Assembly: GCF_014898055.3 (NCBI RefSeq)
Contig: NW_023601104.1
Coordinates: 44,327,199-44,391,198 of the forward strand
Length of the DNA: 64,000 bases
Reading direction: 5' to 3'
Source of the DNA: Talpa occidentalis
Lineage: Eukaryota > Chordata > Mammalia > Eulipotyphla > Talpidae
The notes beneath the pieces are model-generated. The model searched no databases. It saw nothing but the letters and a program-made list of their open reading frames with translations, and was not told the origin of the DNA. The position numbers were made by a program, and so were the translations under genes. Positions 23,815 to 36,378 of the stretch are shown here, piece after piece. Within the stretch, counting starts at the first letter, position 1, and every line of letters begins with the position of its first letter.

Positions 23815-25118
23815 TTCTCATTGACGTGTGTAAGGCAAACTGTAAGTGATCCTTCTGAGTTAAACTGTCTTATAGACATAAGTTTATTGACACACATGAC
23901 ACTGTATTGGCATTTATTTGACCCTTCTCTGATTTTCTTCTTTAGACTTAATATTTAAATATTACCCAAATCTCCATGGAGTACAGAAACAGAAGATACA
24001 ATTTTTGAAAGTGGAGAGTATGCTTACTAGTAATGTAACTATGGTATGTCAGCAATCTATTCTTATAGACTATCCTATGACCTGGTCTGAATAACAAGGA
24101 TCAGTCATCTATGAGCTGGTATAGTCAGTAAAGATTATCAGGGTATCCATTCTAATTAATTTCCATTCCTTAGTATATCTTGTTGGTTTTTTTTTTTAAA
24201 TTACACTTCTCCTTTTCTCATTGCATATCTGTCATTTTGATTAAACAGATATAAACATTTAATCTATGTCTTCTCATTTTTACCAGTAAATAAAACTGAA
24301 TGAGAAAGTATAGCAACTCCCAGTTCATTAATATTTAATATGCTTTATGCTTCTTATGCTACAAATAAACTGTTTGATTGATGAACTTTTTATAAAATAT
24401 AATAGAAGCATTTGGTGTTTAATTCTCTGAAAAGAGACATTTTATTTTTTAATTAACCAAGCACTTGGCACTGGAAATTTGATATTTTCCGACACCTTAA
24501 GACGATAGACTCTGTGTGCTTTTTTGTTGCTAATTAGTTGGTGAGTTATGAACACAAGCAAGTATCAGAAAATATTAATCTGAAGAACAAATTCTAGTTT
24601 TATAGGCTTCCAGTGGAGGTTTCTTTTCTTTCCTAAAGTTTTAGGCTGAGTAACATGGACATAAAATAATCTATTCTTAGTAATAATCATTAACTTTCTA
24701 GTGAAAGCACAGATAGATAACTGATATCCACAAATATTTTCTTAAGTCCATTTATCTCCATGTTCCTGTTCTTGCTACATTCAACCTGTCACTAACAAAC
24801 AATACTCCTTTGACTTAATTGTTGCTTCAGACTATGCTTTGGGAAAATATTTTTTGTGTTTGTGTTTCAGCAGAGGCAGATCCTGAGTTCTGAGTTCCTG
24901 AATTAAGGATTCAAGTGCAAGTAGGTTTTTTTGGAAGTGATTTCAGGAAACACAGTAGGAGCTTGGGAAAGTGAGACAGGGAATGGAAGGAAGGCAATGA
25001 TGGGTGAATTACCAAACAAGTTTTCACTGTAAGTAAATAGGGTTTGGTCTCATTGGGATTTCCTGGTCCATTCAAAATTTACCTCAGAATTAACCCAGCC
25101 TAAGTATGAGGAAAGTGA
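23815..25118. other. Intergenic, nothing recognised
   Basis: AT-rich. The 24880-25080 stretch is of moderate complexity but I could not assign it. Confidence 0.5.
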
Positions 25119-25289
25119 GATACATACATACATAAATACAAATATATGTGTGCACATACATATGTATCTTGTATACATATATATACAAGATATATACATA
25201 TATACCAGATGTATACGTATATAGGGTATATACATACATATACACATATGTGTACATATACATACATACACACATACATACATACACCA
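25119..25289. repeat. Complex (CATA/TACA)n simple repeat
   Basis: A mixture of CATA, TATA and ACAC units over about 170 bp. It includes a perfect inverted repeat, CTTGTATA / TATACAAG, at 25168-25189. Open frames of Tyr, Val, Cys and Ile in several phases are artefacts of the repeat. Confidence 0.95.
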
Positions 25290-25984
25290 GCTCCCTTCAG
25301 TTTCTGGTCAAGGTCTATTCTGAGGGTACGTTAATGCATAGCTTGCTGGCTAGTCTTCCAACTGCCAATGCTGCATTTTTTCTGAAGACTTTCTTTGATG
25401 GCTGGAGTCTATTTTGCTCTTACATAGGCTGGCAATGCTAGGGAATTAACACCCTACTGTGGAACATTCTCTAATATGGAAAATGAGTGTTAGGAAGCTC
25501 TGAAATGGTAGGATAAGGAGGTGTGGGTGGGGCAGTAACAATTTAAGTGTCAACATAAAAATAGGAAACAGAAAAAATAAGAAACATACATATTATTGCA
25601 AAGTATTAGGAAAACAAAGTACAAATAGAAGAAAAGATTTTGTAATTTTCACAATCCCAATTGTAATTCTAAATTTCACAATCCCAAGCATTGGTGTAAA
25701 AAACCTGAATTTTTTTTTTCTGTTTGTAAAAAGCATATTTTTAGTTTTTTAAAACAATGCTCATGAAAAAAAATATTCTGATTATTTTCTTCAATCAATT
25801 CAGCACAAAGAAAATAGGAGCAAATATATACCAAATGAGTATATTTCCTACCCTCACATTCCCAGGTCTATAGAACAAGTTCTATAAATAAACATACTGA
25901 TTAGAAATACTTTTCTAAGATTATACTGCTTAGAAAATCATTTATTGAACTTTATCTTCTCAAAAATTCAAATAACTTTTATAC
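25290..25984. other. Intergenic, nothing recognised
   Basis: Mixed-complexity sequence. No family match recognised. Confidence 0.5.
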
Positions 25985-26257
25985 TTATGTATGTAATAAT
26001 TAAATTCACTGTTGGTGATATATTATGAAACACTCTGAAAGATACTAACTTATAGAAACTTATAGAAAAAATGTGTCATTATTTCAAAATCTGAGTTAAT
26101 ACTCCATGGGCAATGAAAAAGAACTTTGTATTAATTGATACATGGTTATGTAAAATGGTTACCATTAGGGGAAGCATATAGGAGAATTTCTGTCTTTGCA
26201 ACATTTCCATAAGTCTAAAACTATTCCAAAATATAAAGTTTAAAAAAAAAATAAAGA
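25985..26257 (+). mobile_element. Old L1 3' UTR end
   Basis: It ends with GGTTACCATTAGGGGAAGC, then TTTGCAACATTTCCATAAG and CTAAAACTATTCCAAAATA, and an A-rich tail. This is typical of the 3' terminus of older mammalian L1 subfamilies. Confidence 0.65.
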
Positions 26258-26269
26258 ACCTTGAACTGA

Positions 26270-26400
26270 TGCTCTGGTTCTGACTTTTCCATCCACTATT
26301 GTGACTTACTATAACTCATTTACCTACTCTAAGTTTCAGTTTCTCATCTATGAAATATAATAGTTGTTAGATGCTTTGTAAGTCTCTAAAATCTAATTTT
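26270..26400 (+). mobile_element. MIR fragment
   Basis: The sequence has the GGTTCTGACTTTTCC start, CTCTAAGTTTCAGTTTC and CATCTATGAAATATAATAG, matching the second half of MIR. Confidence 0.6.
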
Positions 26401-26709
26401 TAATTAGTTTTTTTGCTACCATTTGCTGAATTTAGTGAAGAGTTATCAAAATCAAAGAACATATTGTGTGCCTTAACATGTATTTTCAAATCAGTTAATA
26501 ATACATGTTTTGAAGATATACTTTGGGCACAATGAAAAGTAATATACAAAGAATACAAGAGTAATATTGGAAATAACTGTATTTTCCTATACTTTTGCAT
26601 TTTAAGAAAAATGACATTAAAATCTATAGCAGAAAATATTTTGTCAGAGCCACAATTCAAAATGTAAGTTTCGTTTCTTAAACCACTTGGATTTAAAAAC
26701 TTGCTGTGG

Positions 26710-26867
26710 GAATTCCCCGGTACTGCAGTGGGTTGAGCGTGCAGTGTTTTCAGTCCGTCTGCCTGTCCTGTTTCCCCCTCTGTCTCTGGTGAATTCTCTA
26801 ACCCTCCCGCACCTCTGGCCTGTACCCCCCTCTTGTATAAATAAATAAATCTTAAAAAAAATAAATA
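26710..26867 (+). mobile_element. tRNA-derived SINE with internal deletion
   Basis: The head (CCCCGGTACTGCAGTGGGTTGAGCG, read in two parts) joins directly to TGCAGTGTTTTCAGTCCG, so about 100 bp including the B box is missing. The duplication AAAACTTGCTGTGG / AAAACTCGCTGTGG (26696-26709 and 26868-26881, one mismatch) flanks the shortened element. Confidence 0.88.
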
Positions 26868-26881
26868 AAAACTCGCTGTGG

Positions 26882-27345
26882 TAAAAACAAACAATAAAAA
26901 AAGATGTTAGCTATGGCAAGAAAATTACAAAGGAAAAATAATTTAAAACTATTAAAGAACACTAAAAAAGTAATAATTGGATAGTATTCATGTTCTATCA
27001 ACTAACTTTATGTCACTTATCTGCAACATCCGTAAAGTATCTTCAAATGCACATTCTTTATTCAGGTGAATTCCTAGAGTGACTTGAGCCCTACCAACAA
27101 TAAGTCTTAAAACCTTTGTTATTTATCAGACTCCTTCATATGACAATTTTTCTATGTGTAAAAATGTTTGTCATAGTGCAGTCCATTACATTGTGGTTTG
27201 ATGAATTAATATATCCTTACATCATCTACCCTTCATGATGTTCTAGTCCCTTTTTATGCTTTCCTTAGCTAAAGCTAAAACCAGAGATCAAGAAGAGAGG
27301 CAGAATGTAGTAGAATGAAATTTTTAAATGTATCTTTTCACATAT
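26882..27345. other. Intergenic, nothing recognised
   Basis: AT-rich sequence between two SINEs. Confidence 0.5.
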
Positions 27346-27359
27346 AAAAATCATTTTTA

Positions 27360-27667
27360 GGGCCTCCCCGGTGGCGCAGCGGTTGAGCGCTGGGTTGCGA
27401 AGCTGCCCGCGGCCTCTGCGGCGCCGGTTCGATCCCCGGCTGCTCCCCGGCCACTGGAGGAGGGTCCCACATGGCGCGCAGACCCCTCCTGCCGCCCGCT
27501 GCTCCCTCAGCAGTGTACTTCGGTCCTTCTGCCTGCTCTGCTCCCCGCTCTGGCTCTGGTGAATTCTCTCACCCTCGTGCTTCTGACTGTACCCAGTGCA
27601 TGTATAAACAAACAAACAAACAAACAAAATAAATAAATAAAACATGCCTCTATAAAATAAAATAAAA
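27360..27667 (+). mobile_element. tRNA-derived SINE, subfamily B, young
   Basis: Full-length with an intact A box (TGGCGCAGCGGTTGAG) and B box (GGTTCGATCCC), and many intact CpGs. The tail is (AAAC)n then (ATAA)n followed by AAAACATGCCTCTAT. A perfect 14-bp duplication AAAAATCATTTTTA lies at 27346-27359 and 27668-27681. Confidence 0.96.
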
Positions 27668-27739
27668 AAAAATCATTTTTATAGAATTACTCCTTCTTTA
27701 GGAAGAATGTAGCAACTGAAGTGAATTATAGAAATGATA

Positions 27740-28010
27740 GGGCCTTCCTGACGGCACAAGGTGTTAAGCACAGCACTGTGAAGCTATCCACGGCCACTGC
27801 AGCACAAGCTCGATCCTTGGTCCGCCAGGGAGCACAGCCAGGGAGCACATGGCGCAACAGACCTCTCCTGTCTGCACTCCTCCCCTTAGCAGTGTATTTC
27901 AGTAGATCTCCTATCCTCCCCACTCTGTCTCTGGTGAATTCTCTCACACCCTGCACCTCTGGCCTGTACCCCAGTTCTTGTATGCACAAATAAATAAATC
28001 TTTTAAAAAA
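27740..28010 (+). mobile_element. tRNA-derived SINE, subfamily A
   Basis: Complete element with a short internal duplication (CCAGGGAGCACA repeated near 27826-27850). A perfect 10-bp duplication AGAAATGATA lies at 27730-27739 and 28011-28020. Confidence 0.95.
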
Positions 28011-28020
28011 AGAAATGATA

Positions 28021-30991
28021 AATGAGACATTATAAATATAATGAAATATAACTTTAAATTATAAACCATTAGACCTACAAATAGCATTGCTTACACTAAA
28101 GATTATTCAAATTCTGTCTGTTTACTTACTGCTGCTCAAATAAATACAACCCTTCTTGACTTCCAGACAAGTGTTTAAGTTTTAAAGTTTCTTTTTAATG
28201 TAGTTTACTCTTGTCACTCTTTATTATAGGTCAAATAATAAAAAGCTCTGTAAATCATATAATAATGTAGTGTGTAGTTAAAAGTACAAGATGAAATTGG
28301 CATCCATGTATATTAACCCCCCCCTACCATATTCACTCCTAGATTCTGCCTTGCTATTTAATCTCTTGGTTTTACTATGTAAGCATTTCTACAGTAGGTC
28401 ATAGTTGGTCATGTAATACTGAATTATTTTATCTGTGTTATTTTATATAATTGAGAATATACAGAGTTTACTTATAAGAGTATATGTTTTACATATGGAT
28501 GTTTATGTGCATGGATGTAGAAGAAAGAGTGTATGTGGTATGTGTGTATTTGTGTATGTGACAGAAGTAACATGACAAGAGACTGGTTATAGTAGTGCTA
28601 ATATAACTATTGCTAGGTAACTGAAGGCTGGAAGAGAAATTCCGCCAAAGAGTTTTTGAGGTAAGAGAGGCTCATCCAGGAAACTGAATGAAGGAGTTGG
28701 TACTGAGAGTTGAAAAGGGGAAAGTGACTCTCCCTAACAGACAGGGAGAATTGCAAAATGTCTAAGTCCACCAGAATACAGTTACCTAAATGGGGAGGTG
28801 CTGTGAGACTAGCCACTGCAATTACAAACCTAGAGGGCAGTGCTGAGCCCGCATTCAGTGAGTCCTAGTATCTTTGTAGATTTATAAAGGCTGTCAGTCG
28901 ATAGGTATACAACATACAGCTGACGATGAACTATAATATCAGCATCATGGAGCTTAAGGAGATAATAACTGCTGCAAAGTAAAGACCAGCCCACACCCTC
29001 AACATCAACCTCAATTTGTGGAGAGGCACCAACTACATCTCTGCACCAGATCCTGGGATACAGGAGGAAAATAGCCCTCTCTATTAAATGCAACAAATAA
29101 TTTTTTTATAACTCCAGAAAGTGGGGATTTGAAATATGATTTGGTTTGTCTTAGAATAAAGTGTACTACTTGATACATGGAGCAAATTCATACTGGCTAC
29201 ATTAATATCTAGTCTTGGTCTCTTAAGCAGCTCTGTGTTTCCAGTAGAAATGCCATCATTCCCTGCTGGAAATCTGACTCCTGTCAGCTCTTCTGACAGT
29301 CAAAAGCGGAGTTTTCATCTTTCATAGTTTCTAAGTTCCTTTTTTTCCTAGTGAACACTCCACTAAACTCTTATGTTTTTGTCATTTAAAAAAAAAATCT
29401 CTGAATTCTCAGTTTATTTGCAAAGCAGACATGAATGGTAGATACTGAGATTAATTACTATTGAAGTGCAGGACACCAGCTCTGTTCTCTTCGAAATTTC
29501 CCCAGATGCTCACAAAAGGTACCCATCCAGAATTCCTTCTAAGTTAACAACTTGAAAACTACTTCACCAAATATAAAAATATTAATGAAAATCTATTTTA
29601 AAAATGAGAGTAAGATTATTAACTAGACTGCCCAGTAAAACTTTACTTGGGTATATCTGTATCTATACCAATTGTGCATGTCATAATTTAACTAAGGATA
29701 TGTTACATTTTCTCAAATGCTGTCTTTGTATTTCAGTCTATCACAATCACAATTTGAAATATTAAATGTTACTTCTTAACTTTATACTATTTGAATTTAT
29801 CAGTTCTGCTATTCACTATCTCTGATTTTAGACAAGCACATCTACCTTGATCTCATTCATCTGTAACTTAAAGGATTTTAATATTTTTTAAAAATCCTTA
29901 TAGGTCTGAATTTCTGTAAGGGTAATTTGAAAAAACAGTGAATATGTAAGGAGTCAAATGGATTCCATTTTAAATTATTTTCTACAAAGTCAAATAAGTA
30001 ATAAGGTTATTACTTTTTGAAGAATATTCACTTATAGATTTTAAATATGCTATTAGTAACCACAGAAGAAAAAAATGCACTGAACTAGATATTTCTAAAA
30101 ATTATAAAAATTCTTAAGTGACTTTACATGTCATGTATGAGCCTAAATTATCCACATATTTTTAATAATCATTGTGTTATTTCATAATACAAAAACATAT
30201 GTCCTGTGGTTCATACAAAATGAAATTATATTAATTGTGTTTAATTATGATGAGATATTATAGACTACCTTGTTTTATTTTGTTAGCATTATGTCTCCAT
30301 TTTAGGGCCAGCATTTTAAAGCAGATTTAATGCTTTTTAAAAATCTGTTTTTTAGTTTCCTTTGGGAAAATCGCATAATATGGTAAATGTCTTTCACATT
30401 TACACATAATGATGATTGAGCAAGGATAAGTAGCAGCTGTCCATTCAGGCAGGACATGGACTCAATGCCTTGCCCTGATTTCCAAAATTCACACTGACAC
30501 CGAACATTTTCTTACCTGCCTGCCTTGGATTTCAGCCAATAATGTTTATCCTTACTTGTTAAGAGTATTAATTTTGACCAAAAATAAACTTTTCCTCTGG
30601 ATTTATAACAAAGGTCCTGGATTTCTTGTCATCGGTACTTAGTAAGGTTTTCCTCATGCCTTCTGAAAAGAGTATGCGTCAAGCTTTATCTGGCATAAAG
30701 CTTTATCTGTTCAAATAAAGACAGGTTTTGAGTTATATATTCTTTATAAAGAAAATGCAGAAAACTAATTTAGTATTGTAACTTTTCCATTTCAACATAA
30801 TATTAGATGAACATAATATCTTTATTATAACATTGTAACCATCATTAAATTATAGTTATAATTCTTCAGATATTCTACCCTCACACAAAGAAGGCTATGT
30901 ACACATTCAGACACTGAAAATAAAAGCTAAGTTAGGTACACATATATAATATGTTTTGTGGTTTTCAGTGGAATCCTTTTTCCAATAAATC
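28021..30991. other. Intergenic, no repeat recognised
   Basis: About 3 kb of mixed sequence. The intervals 28610-29090, 29200-29560 and 30350-30560 are of higher complexity than their surroundings and could hold constrained noncoding elements, but I see nothing decisive. Confidence 0.45.
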
Positions 30992-31007
30992 TTTTATGAA
31001 ATGGAAT

Positions 31008-32695
31008 TGAGAGCCCAGAAATAAATCCACACATACACGGGTAGTTAATCTATGACAAAGTAGCAAAGACCATACAATAGAGAAAGGAAACTCTTTAACA
31101 AATGGTACTGGAAACCTGGATAGCCTCACGCAAAAAACAAAACAAAACCTGGGCTATTATTTAACACCATACGCAAAAATTAGTTCAAAATGGATTAAAA
31201 ACTTAGGTGCAAGGGGCCTCTCCAGTGGCGCAGCATTTATGCGCTGGGCTGCGAAGATGCCCACAGCCTCTGCAGCGCCGGTTCCATCCCCGGCCACTGG
31301 CTTGGGTCCCACATGGCGCGCAGACCTCTCCTGCAGTACCCACTCTCCCCTCAGCAGTGTACTTCGGTCCTTCTGCCTGTTCTGCTCCCCACTGGCTCTG
31401 ATGAAGTCTCTCACCCTCCTGCACTTCTGACTATACCCAGTGCTTGTATAAATAAATAGATAAATCTTAAAAAACAAAAAACAAAAAACAAAACTTAGGT
31501 GCGAGTCCTGAAACCTTAAAATATGTAGAAAGAAATATAGGCATCACATTCCTGGGCATCTACCTCAGCGATATATTTGGGAAATGAAATAACTCCTTTG
31601 ACAAGGGAAACAAAAGCAAAAATAAACAAAGGGGACTGCATCAAATTAAAAAAAAAAAGTGTTTGTATAGCTAAGGAAAACACCACAAAAACAAAAAGCA
31701 ACCTACTGACTGGGAGAAGATATTTGTACATCATATATCCCACAAGGGATTAATTTCAACTATACATAGAACTCATACATCTCAACAACAACAACAAAAC
31801 AGCCCAATCAAAACATTGCAAAATACCTGAAAATATATTTCTCCAAAAAAGACATACAGGTAGCCCACAGGTACATGAAAAAAGGTTCAACATCATTTAT
31901 TATAAGAGAAATGTAAGTAAAAAAACATGATGAGATATCCCCCTGTTTGAGAACTGCCTATATCAAAATGACTGGAAACAGCAAGTGTTGGCAAAGGTGT
32001 GGGAGAAAAAGGAACACAGTGTTGGGGAGATTGGATATTGGTGCAACCTCTGTGGAAAATGGTGTGGAGATTCATTTTAAAAACTAAAAATAGAAATACA
32101 TGATCTAGTAATACTCCTCCTAGGTAATTTTCTGAAGACTGATAACACTGATTCAAAAATGTACACACCTATGGGTTCATAGCAGCACTATATGCAACAG
32201 CCAAGACATGGAATCAACCTAAATGCCCATCGGTAGATGCCTGGGTAAGACATTATACAATATATGCTCATGGAATACCACTCAACCTACTTAAAAAGAT
32301 GAAATCTGCCTTTTGTGACATAATGAATGGAGGTTGAGGTAATTATGCTAAGTGAAATAAGTCAGACAGTTACAATTACTGGATGGTTTTATTCACATGG
32401 GGAATGTAAATAATCAAAGCAAACAAACTGGCAAATCCAGCAAAAATAACTCTCAGATAAACTCTGAAAATATGGTGGTTACTAGAGGGGAAGTGAAAGC
32501 ATGTGCGTGGTTCGGTAGGTAATGGGGGTTGACTGGGTACTGTCATAGCACTAGATCTTTGGAGGTGGGTCATTTAAACATATACACATATCAAAGTGTG
32601 AAGCTGTATTTCTCAATTATAAAATTTCATAAATCAATAAATCAATAAAATGACAAATCAAAAAATTATTAAAAATAAATATTTTAAAATAATTT
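31008..32695 (+). mobile_element. 5'-truncated L1 (ORF2 3' end and 3' UTR), split by a SINE
   Basis: The sequence follows the end of L1 ORF2: ATGGTACTGGAAACCTGGATAG, TGGAAAATGGTGTGGAGA, AGCAGCACTATATGCAACA, GCCAAGACATGGAATCAACC and TGAATGGAGGTTGAGG (each read in short parts). It is broken by stops and frameshifts. A 16-bp duplication TTTTATGAAATGGAAT at 30992-31007 and 32696-32711 bounds the insertion. The SINE at 31211-31489 landed in it later. Confidence 0.9.
31211..31489 (+). mobile_element. tRNA-derived SINE, subfamily B, nested in L1
   Basis: Full-length B-type element. A perfect 13-bp duplication AAAACTTAGGTGC lies at 31198-31210 and 31490-31502, and the L1 sequence resumes after it. 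Confidence 0.95.
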
Positions 32696-32711
32696 TTTTA
32701 TGAAATGGAAT

Positions 32712-34029
32712 GAAGGAATCTTTTGTTAACATAAATTTACTATAGGAATTTAAATTTATAACATTTATTTTCAAATTAATTATGGAGAAAAATTAAACCA
32801 TTTCATTACACAATAATTTGAAATTAGAGGTTATAAATAACAGTTTTAGCATCTGATTTATTTATTGTGTTGGTGGTACAGTCCATAAAATCCTGATTTA
32901 CAAAGACAATTTGCAACTAGTCATAGATTTTTTAAAAATACATCCTTTCTGCCTAATTTTAAATTCTTTACAAAATTTATAATTTTATACATTATAGTTT
33001 TATAAAGTTATAATTAAAAAATCCCAAGAAGAACTTTTTACAAAAGTACCACCCCTAAAGTTAATGTGGCAACATAAATGCAAGTATTGCTGATATCCAA
33101 TGTCGTAAAATTTGGTGTATGACATACTTTCTTAGCATGACCACGAAATGATAAAGATATATTTAAAAGCTAAAAAAAAAAATTCAAATCCAATATATGT
33201 AGAATCCCAGAGGTTCTTCTGCAAAATACTAGGAGGTACATAGTTTGCAAACTATTGCACAATAACCAATTAGCATAAGATAAAAGTACTTAGAGGACTA
33301 GTAAACATTTTACTTACAAATGGGATTATCTTTCTTTTCCTTTTTTCCCTCTCTTCCTAGAATATATTTAATTCTGAAAGAAATCTGGAACAAACTGAAG
33401 CAGGAAATTATCTTTATGCCTCAGTCATGTTTGTCCTCTTTCCACCAAGAAGTCTCAGGTGAACAGTAGAGAATAGGAAACAATGTACTCATTAAAGTTT
33501 ATGAAGGAAAGGAAATAAAGAGACCTTAAGGTAGATATCCCATGCTTTTTGGAGTTAAATTATCCTAAAGTTCCAAAATAACATTTGTTTGATTTTGTAA
33601 CATCTATTTCCTCATCTCCTGAATAAGTAGTTTGCCACAGACATTTAGCTGTTCTGAAGTTCATTGTTTGTTTGGTTATTCTGTTTTATTTTGAGGATTT
33701 GATGGTGATGCTGGAGATAGAGAGATATCTTGAGATATTTCAAATCAGATATGCAAATGTGAAAATCCCTTCACTTTCATATCCTATAAAGCTGTTTTCT
33801 TCTTGCAGCTAAGTTCAGAAAAAATGCCATCAAAAAGTGACATCAACCTGGTCAGAAGAGGCAGTTCAAGTAGTTTTAGAATGCTTCACAGAAAATATGC
33901 TAGATATTTAAATTCATTTGTTATAAAAGAAACAACATGCCCCAAATACGGCCCATTAATGCCTAATTCCGCCAACACAAAATAACTAAACTTATTGCAG
34001 TTTCAGCACCCCACAAAAGTGGAATTTTA
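32712..34029. other. Intergenic, nothing assigned
   Basis: AT-rich up to about 33300, then more complex. The 33780-34029 interval is unassigned; a 60-codon open frame there shows no recognisable domain. Confidence 0.45.
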
Positions 34030-34330
34030 AAACAATTAATATGGAATTTCCTGGCCAGTATTAATTAGTGAGACAATTGGCATTAAGATCCCTTGCCAAC
34101 CCACTCTGCGTTTTGCTAAAGGATGGTGACTTTGCTTGAAATAGTCTTTCTTTTCTTTTAAGAATCCCATCCCACTCCTTTCTGACTTTATTATAAAACC
34201 TTTAGATCTTGTACAACTCCTCATGTTTTCTTTCTATTTGTGAGATGTGATGCTGCCAGATTTCATGAATCTTTCAATAAAGCCAATTAGATCTTTAAAT
34301 TTATACAGATGAATTTAAATAATTTGCACT
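34030..34330 (+). mobile_element. ERV1-type LTR, 3' half
   Basis: The end reads CTTGTACAACTCCTCATG, GATGCTGCCAGATTTCATG, AATCTTTCAATAAAGCC, AATTAGATCTTTAAAT. This is the R-U5 pattern of class I endogenous retroviral LTRs, with an AATAAA signal at about 34276. The family is not named with certainty. Confidence 0.5.
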
Positions 34331-36089
34331 GACAGATTATGAAATCCAAAGTACTAGGGCTTGTCTGGCTAGGTCATCATTGCTTTTTCCTTTCTCAGCA
34401 CAATACATGGCTAGAATATGAGCCTAACAAATATTTTTAAATGAATCACTGCAACTATTTAATTACCTATTGATTTCATCCATACGATGTGAGGACTCAG
34501 AGGTTTGAGGTGTACTGTAATGAAGACAGATGCAAAGTATGCAGGAGTCAAACTCAGAAGGTTTATGCTACATTTAAATCAGTTGTATTATGATGTGGAA
34601 CACTTATTTCTCTATTTCTAAATCTGTGCATCTTAATATCTTAAAAATACCTTAATACTTTAAAGCTAAATCTACATAAGCCTCCACATTTGCTAAACTG
34701 ATAGATTTAGTACTGTTTGCTATTGTTCTGCCGTCCATGTAGAATGAGAAAATATATTCACACAGAGATGTGATTACTTTTGTAGTTAAAACAAGAGGAA
34801 GTTTAAAAATATTTTTAGTGTGTTTAGTACACAACCTAAATTTAAATTTCAAACATAAAAGTTATTGTCAATACATAGTAAGAAGCATTAAATCATTGCA
34901 TGTATGTGAAAAGTCGTAAAACTTGGGGATAGTCATGTAAACTAACTCCTAACATACTTTATAGATTTTCTAATCACTAACCATTTATACATTTAGTGTG
35001 TAGACTTAGGCACACCCACATCCCCCAAACTTGCATTCTGTAAATGGATTCTGCCACCTGCCAAATAAAGACAAAGCATACTCTTAGGGCGAAGGAATTT
35101 TAATATAATAGTGTACATAGAGAAGAGAGGATAATAGTTTTCCAGTGAAACACCCATGTTACCCATTCTCTTGAGGGTAACTTCTCAGTTAAATAGGGAT
35201 AACCAAAGTAGGGCCACTGAGTTCCAAAATCTTGCCACAAGTCTAAGGAACCTTCTGGCAGGTAGCCGCAGGAAAGGGGCGGAAGGGGTCAGGCAAGTCT
35301 GGAATGAAAGGAGCAAACTCAGAGCAGAAATCCAGGTAAAAGCTGTCATCATTAGCCTTCCATGGGGGTCTCAACCACGTTTCTTCCAACTATCTCCTTC
35401 CATGTCCCCCAAATCCCTGGTGCAAATCAAAAAATGAGAAGCATGTGTGCCCTTTTTCACATGTCTCTGCTCCATTGCCTCCTGTCTTCCCTCTGTGTCC
35501 CAGTCTTCTCTCCAAACACTTTTCTAATTAGAGACTCACTGCTCAGCTCCACCCTTCATTATATGGGGCAGGGAACTTAGAGCCTTCCCTTTTTATGGAG
35601 ATTACATTGTAACATATACCTGTCACTATTAGTTAAGTGTATATCACCTCAGGACCCTTTAAAAGAGGACAATGAAACAGCTGTAAGATTCATCGGTATT
35701 AATTGTGCTTAAACACAATTACAAAACTCCCAGTCTTTATATTCAAAGCCTGTCCCCAATAATATTCCCAAAGCTACCACTTCACCTATGAGAAAAGGTG
35801 AATTGACTCTTGCTTTTCGCATATAAAAGGATTAAACAAAATGTCCATTGCTTTCCTCTTTGTGTGTTTGGGTCCTTCTCATTCCTATTCTTAACAATAT
35901 TTAAAACAAGACAACAGACCCCAAACAGAGTCATTTATGTTAAATCCTACATCAGCAACTGCCCCCACCACCCCAGCCCTAGCCCAGGGTGGGTGAGTCT
36001 AATGTAGATTACCTACTTTTGCAGAAATATAATCTTAAACTTGTCAGTCAGGAATTGGCTGAGCAGCACCTGTTAGAACACCCTTTAAA
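34331..36089. other. Intergenic, nothing assigned
   Basis: Mixed sequence between two LTR-like ends. Parts of 35150-36010 are of higher GC and might be degraded retroviral internal sequence, which I cannot show. Confidence 0.4.
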
Positions 36090-36113
36090 GGGTTAGGATT
36101 AGGGTTACGGTTA
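36090..36113 (+). repeat. Four telomere-like hexamers
   Basis: GGGTTA GGATTA GGGTTA CGGTTA: two perfect and two one-mismatch TTAGGG-type units in tandem. This is a short interstitial telomeric-like tract. Confidence 0.8.
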
Positions 36114-36310
36114 CTTTTCTAAAGAAAAATAAAGAAATAGCCCACGTTTTGTCTGGTATAACTTCGTTGTTCCTGTTCCCTTCTGCCTATAAGTCTTCCA
36201 TTCTTTCATTTTGTACAACTCCATCTTCTTTCCATCTGCTAGATTGGAAGCTACCTACTTTCAATTGATTTTGCTTAAATAAACTTAAAAAATTTAATTT
36301 ACCTCAGTTT
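36114..36310 (+). mobile_element. ERV LTR-like 3' end
   Basis: CTATAAGTCTTCCATTC, TTGTACAACTCCATC, CTGCTAGATTGGAAGC and AATAAACTT follow in an order like an R-U5 region. This is a weak assignment from general LTR structure. Confidence 0.35.
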
Positions 36311-36378
36311 ATATTTTAACAATACCCACCTTGTTGCCCATTTGACTTCCTTCCTTCCTCTAATTCCTCATTCTCCAG

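Noticed and set aside
25050..25441. Tyr/Val/Cys/Ile-rich open frames on both strands
   Set aside because: They are translations of the CATA simple repeat.
26400..27645. Open frames of 164 and 126 codons on the minus strand
   Set aside because: They run through SINE copies in antisense and AT-rich flank, with no domain. The shared RQKDRSTLL-type peptide seen here and near 31157 and 57391 is the SINE, not a protein family.
34030..34330. Conserved enhancer at 34030-34330, suggested by homeodomain-like ATTAATTAG
   Set aside because: The downstream half reads as the R-U5 end of an ERV1-type LTR, so repeat origin is the simpler explanation.
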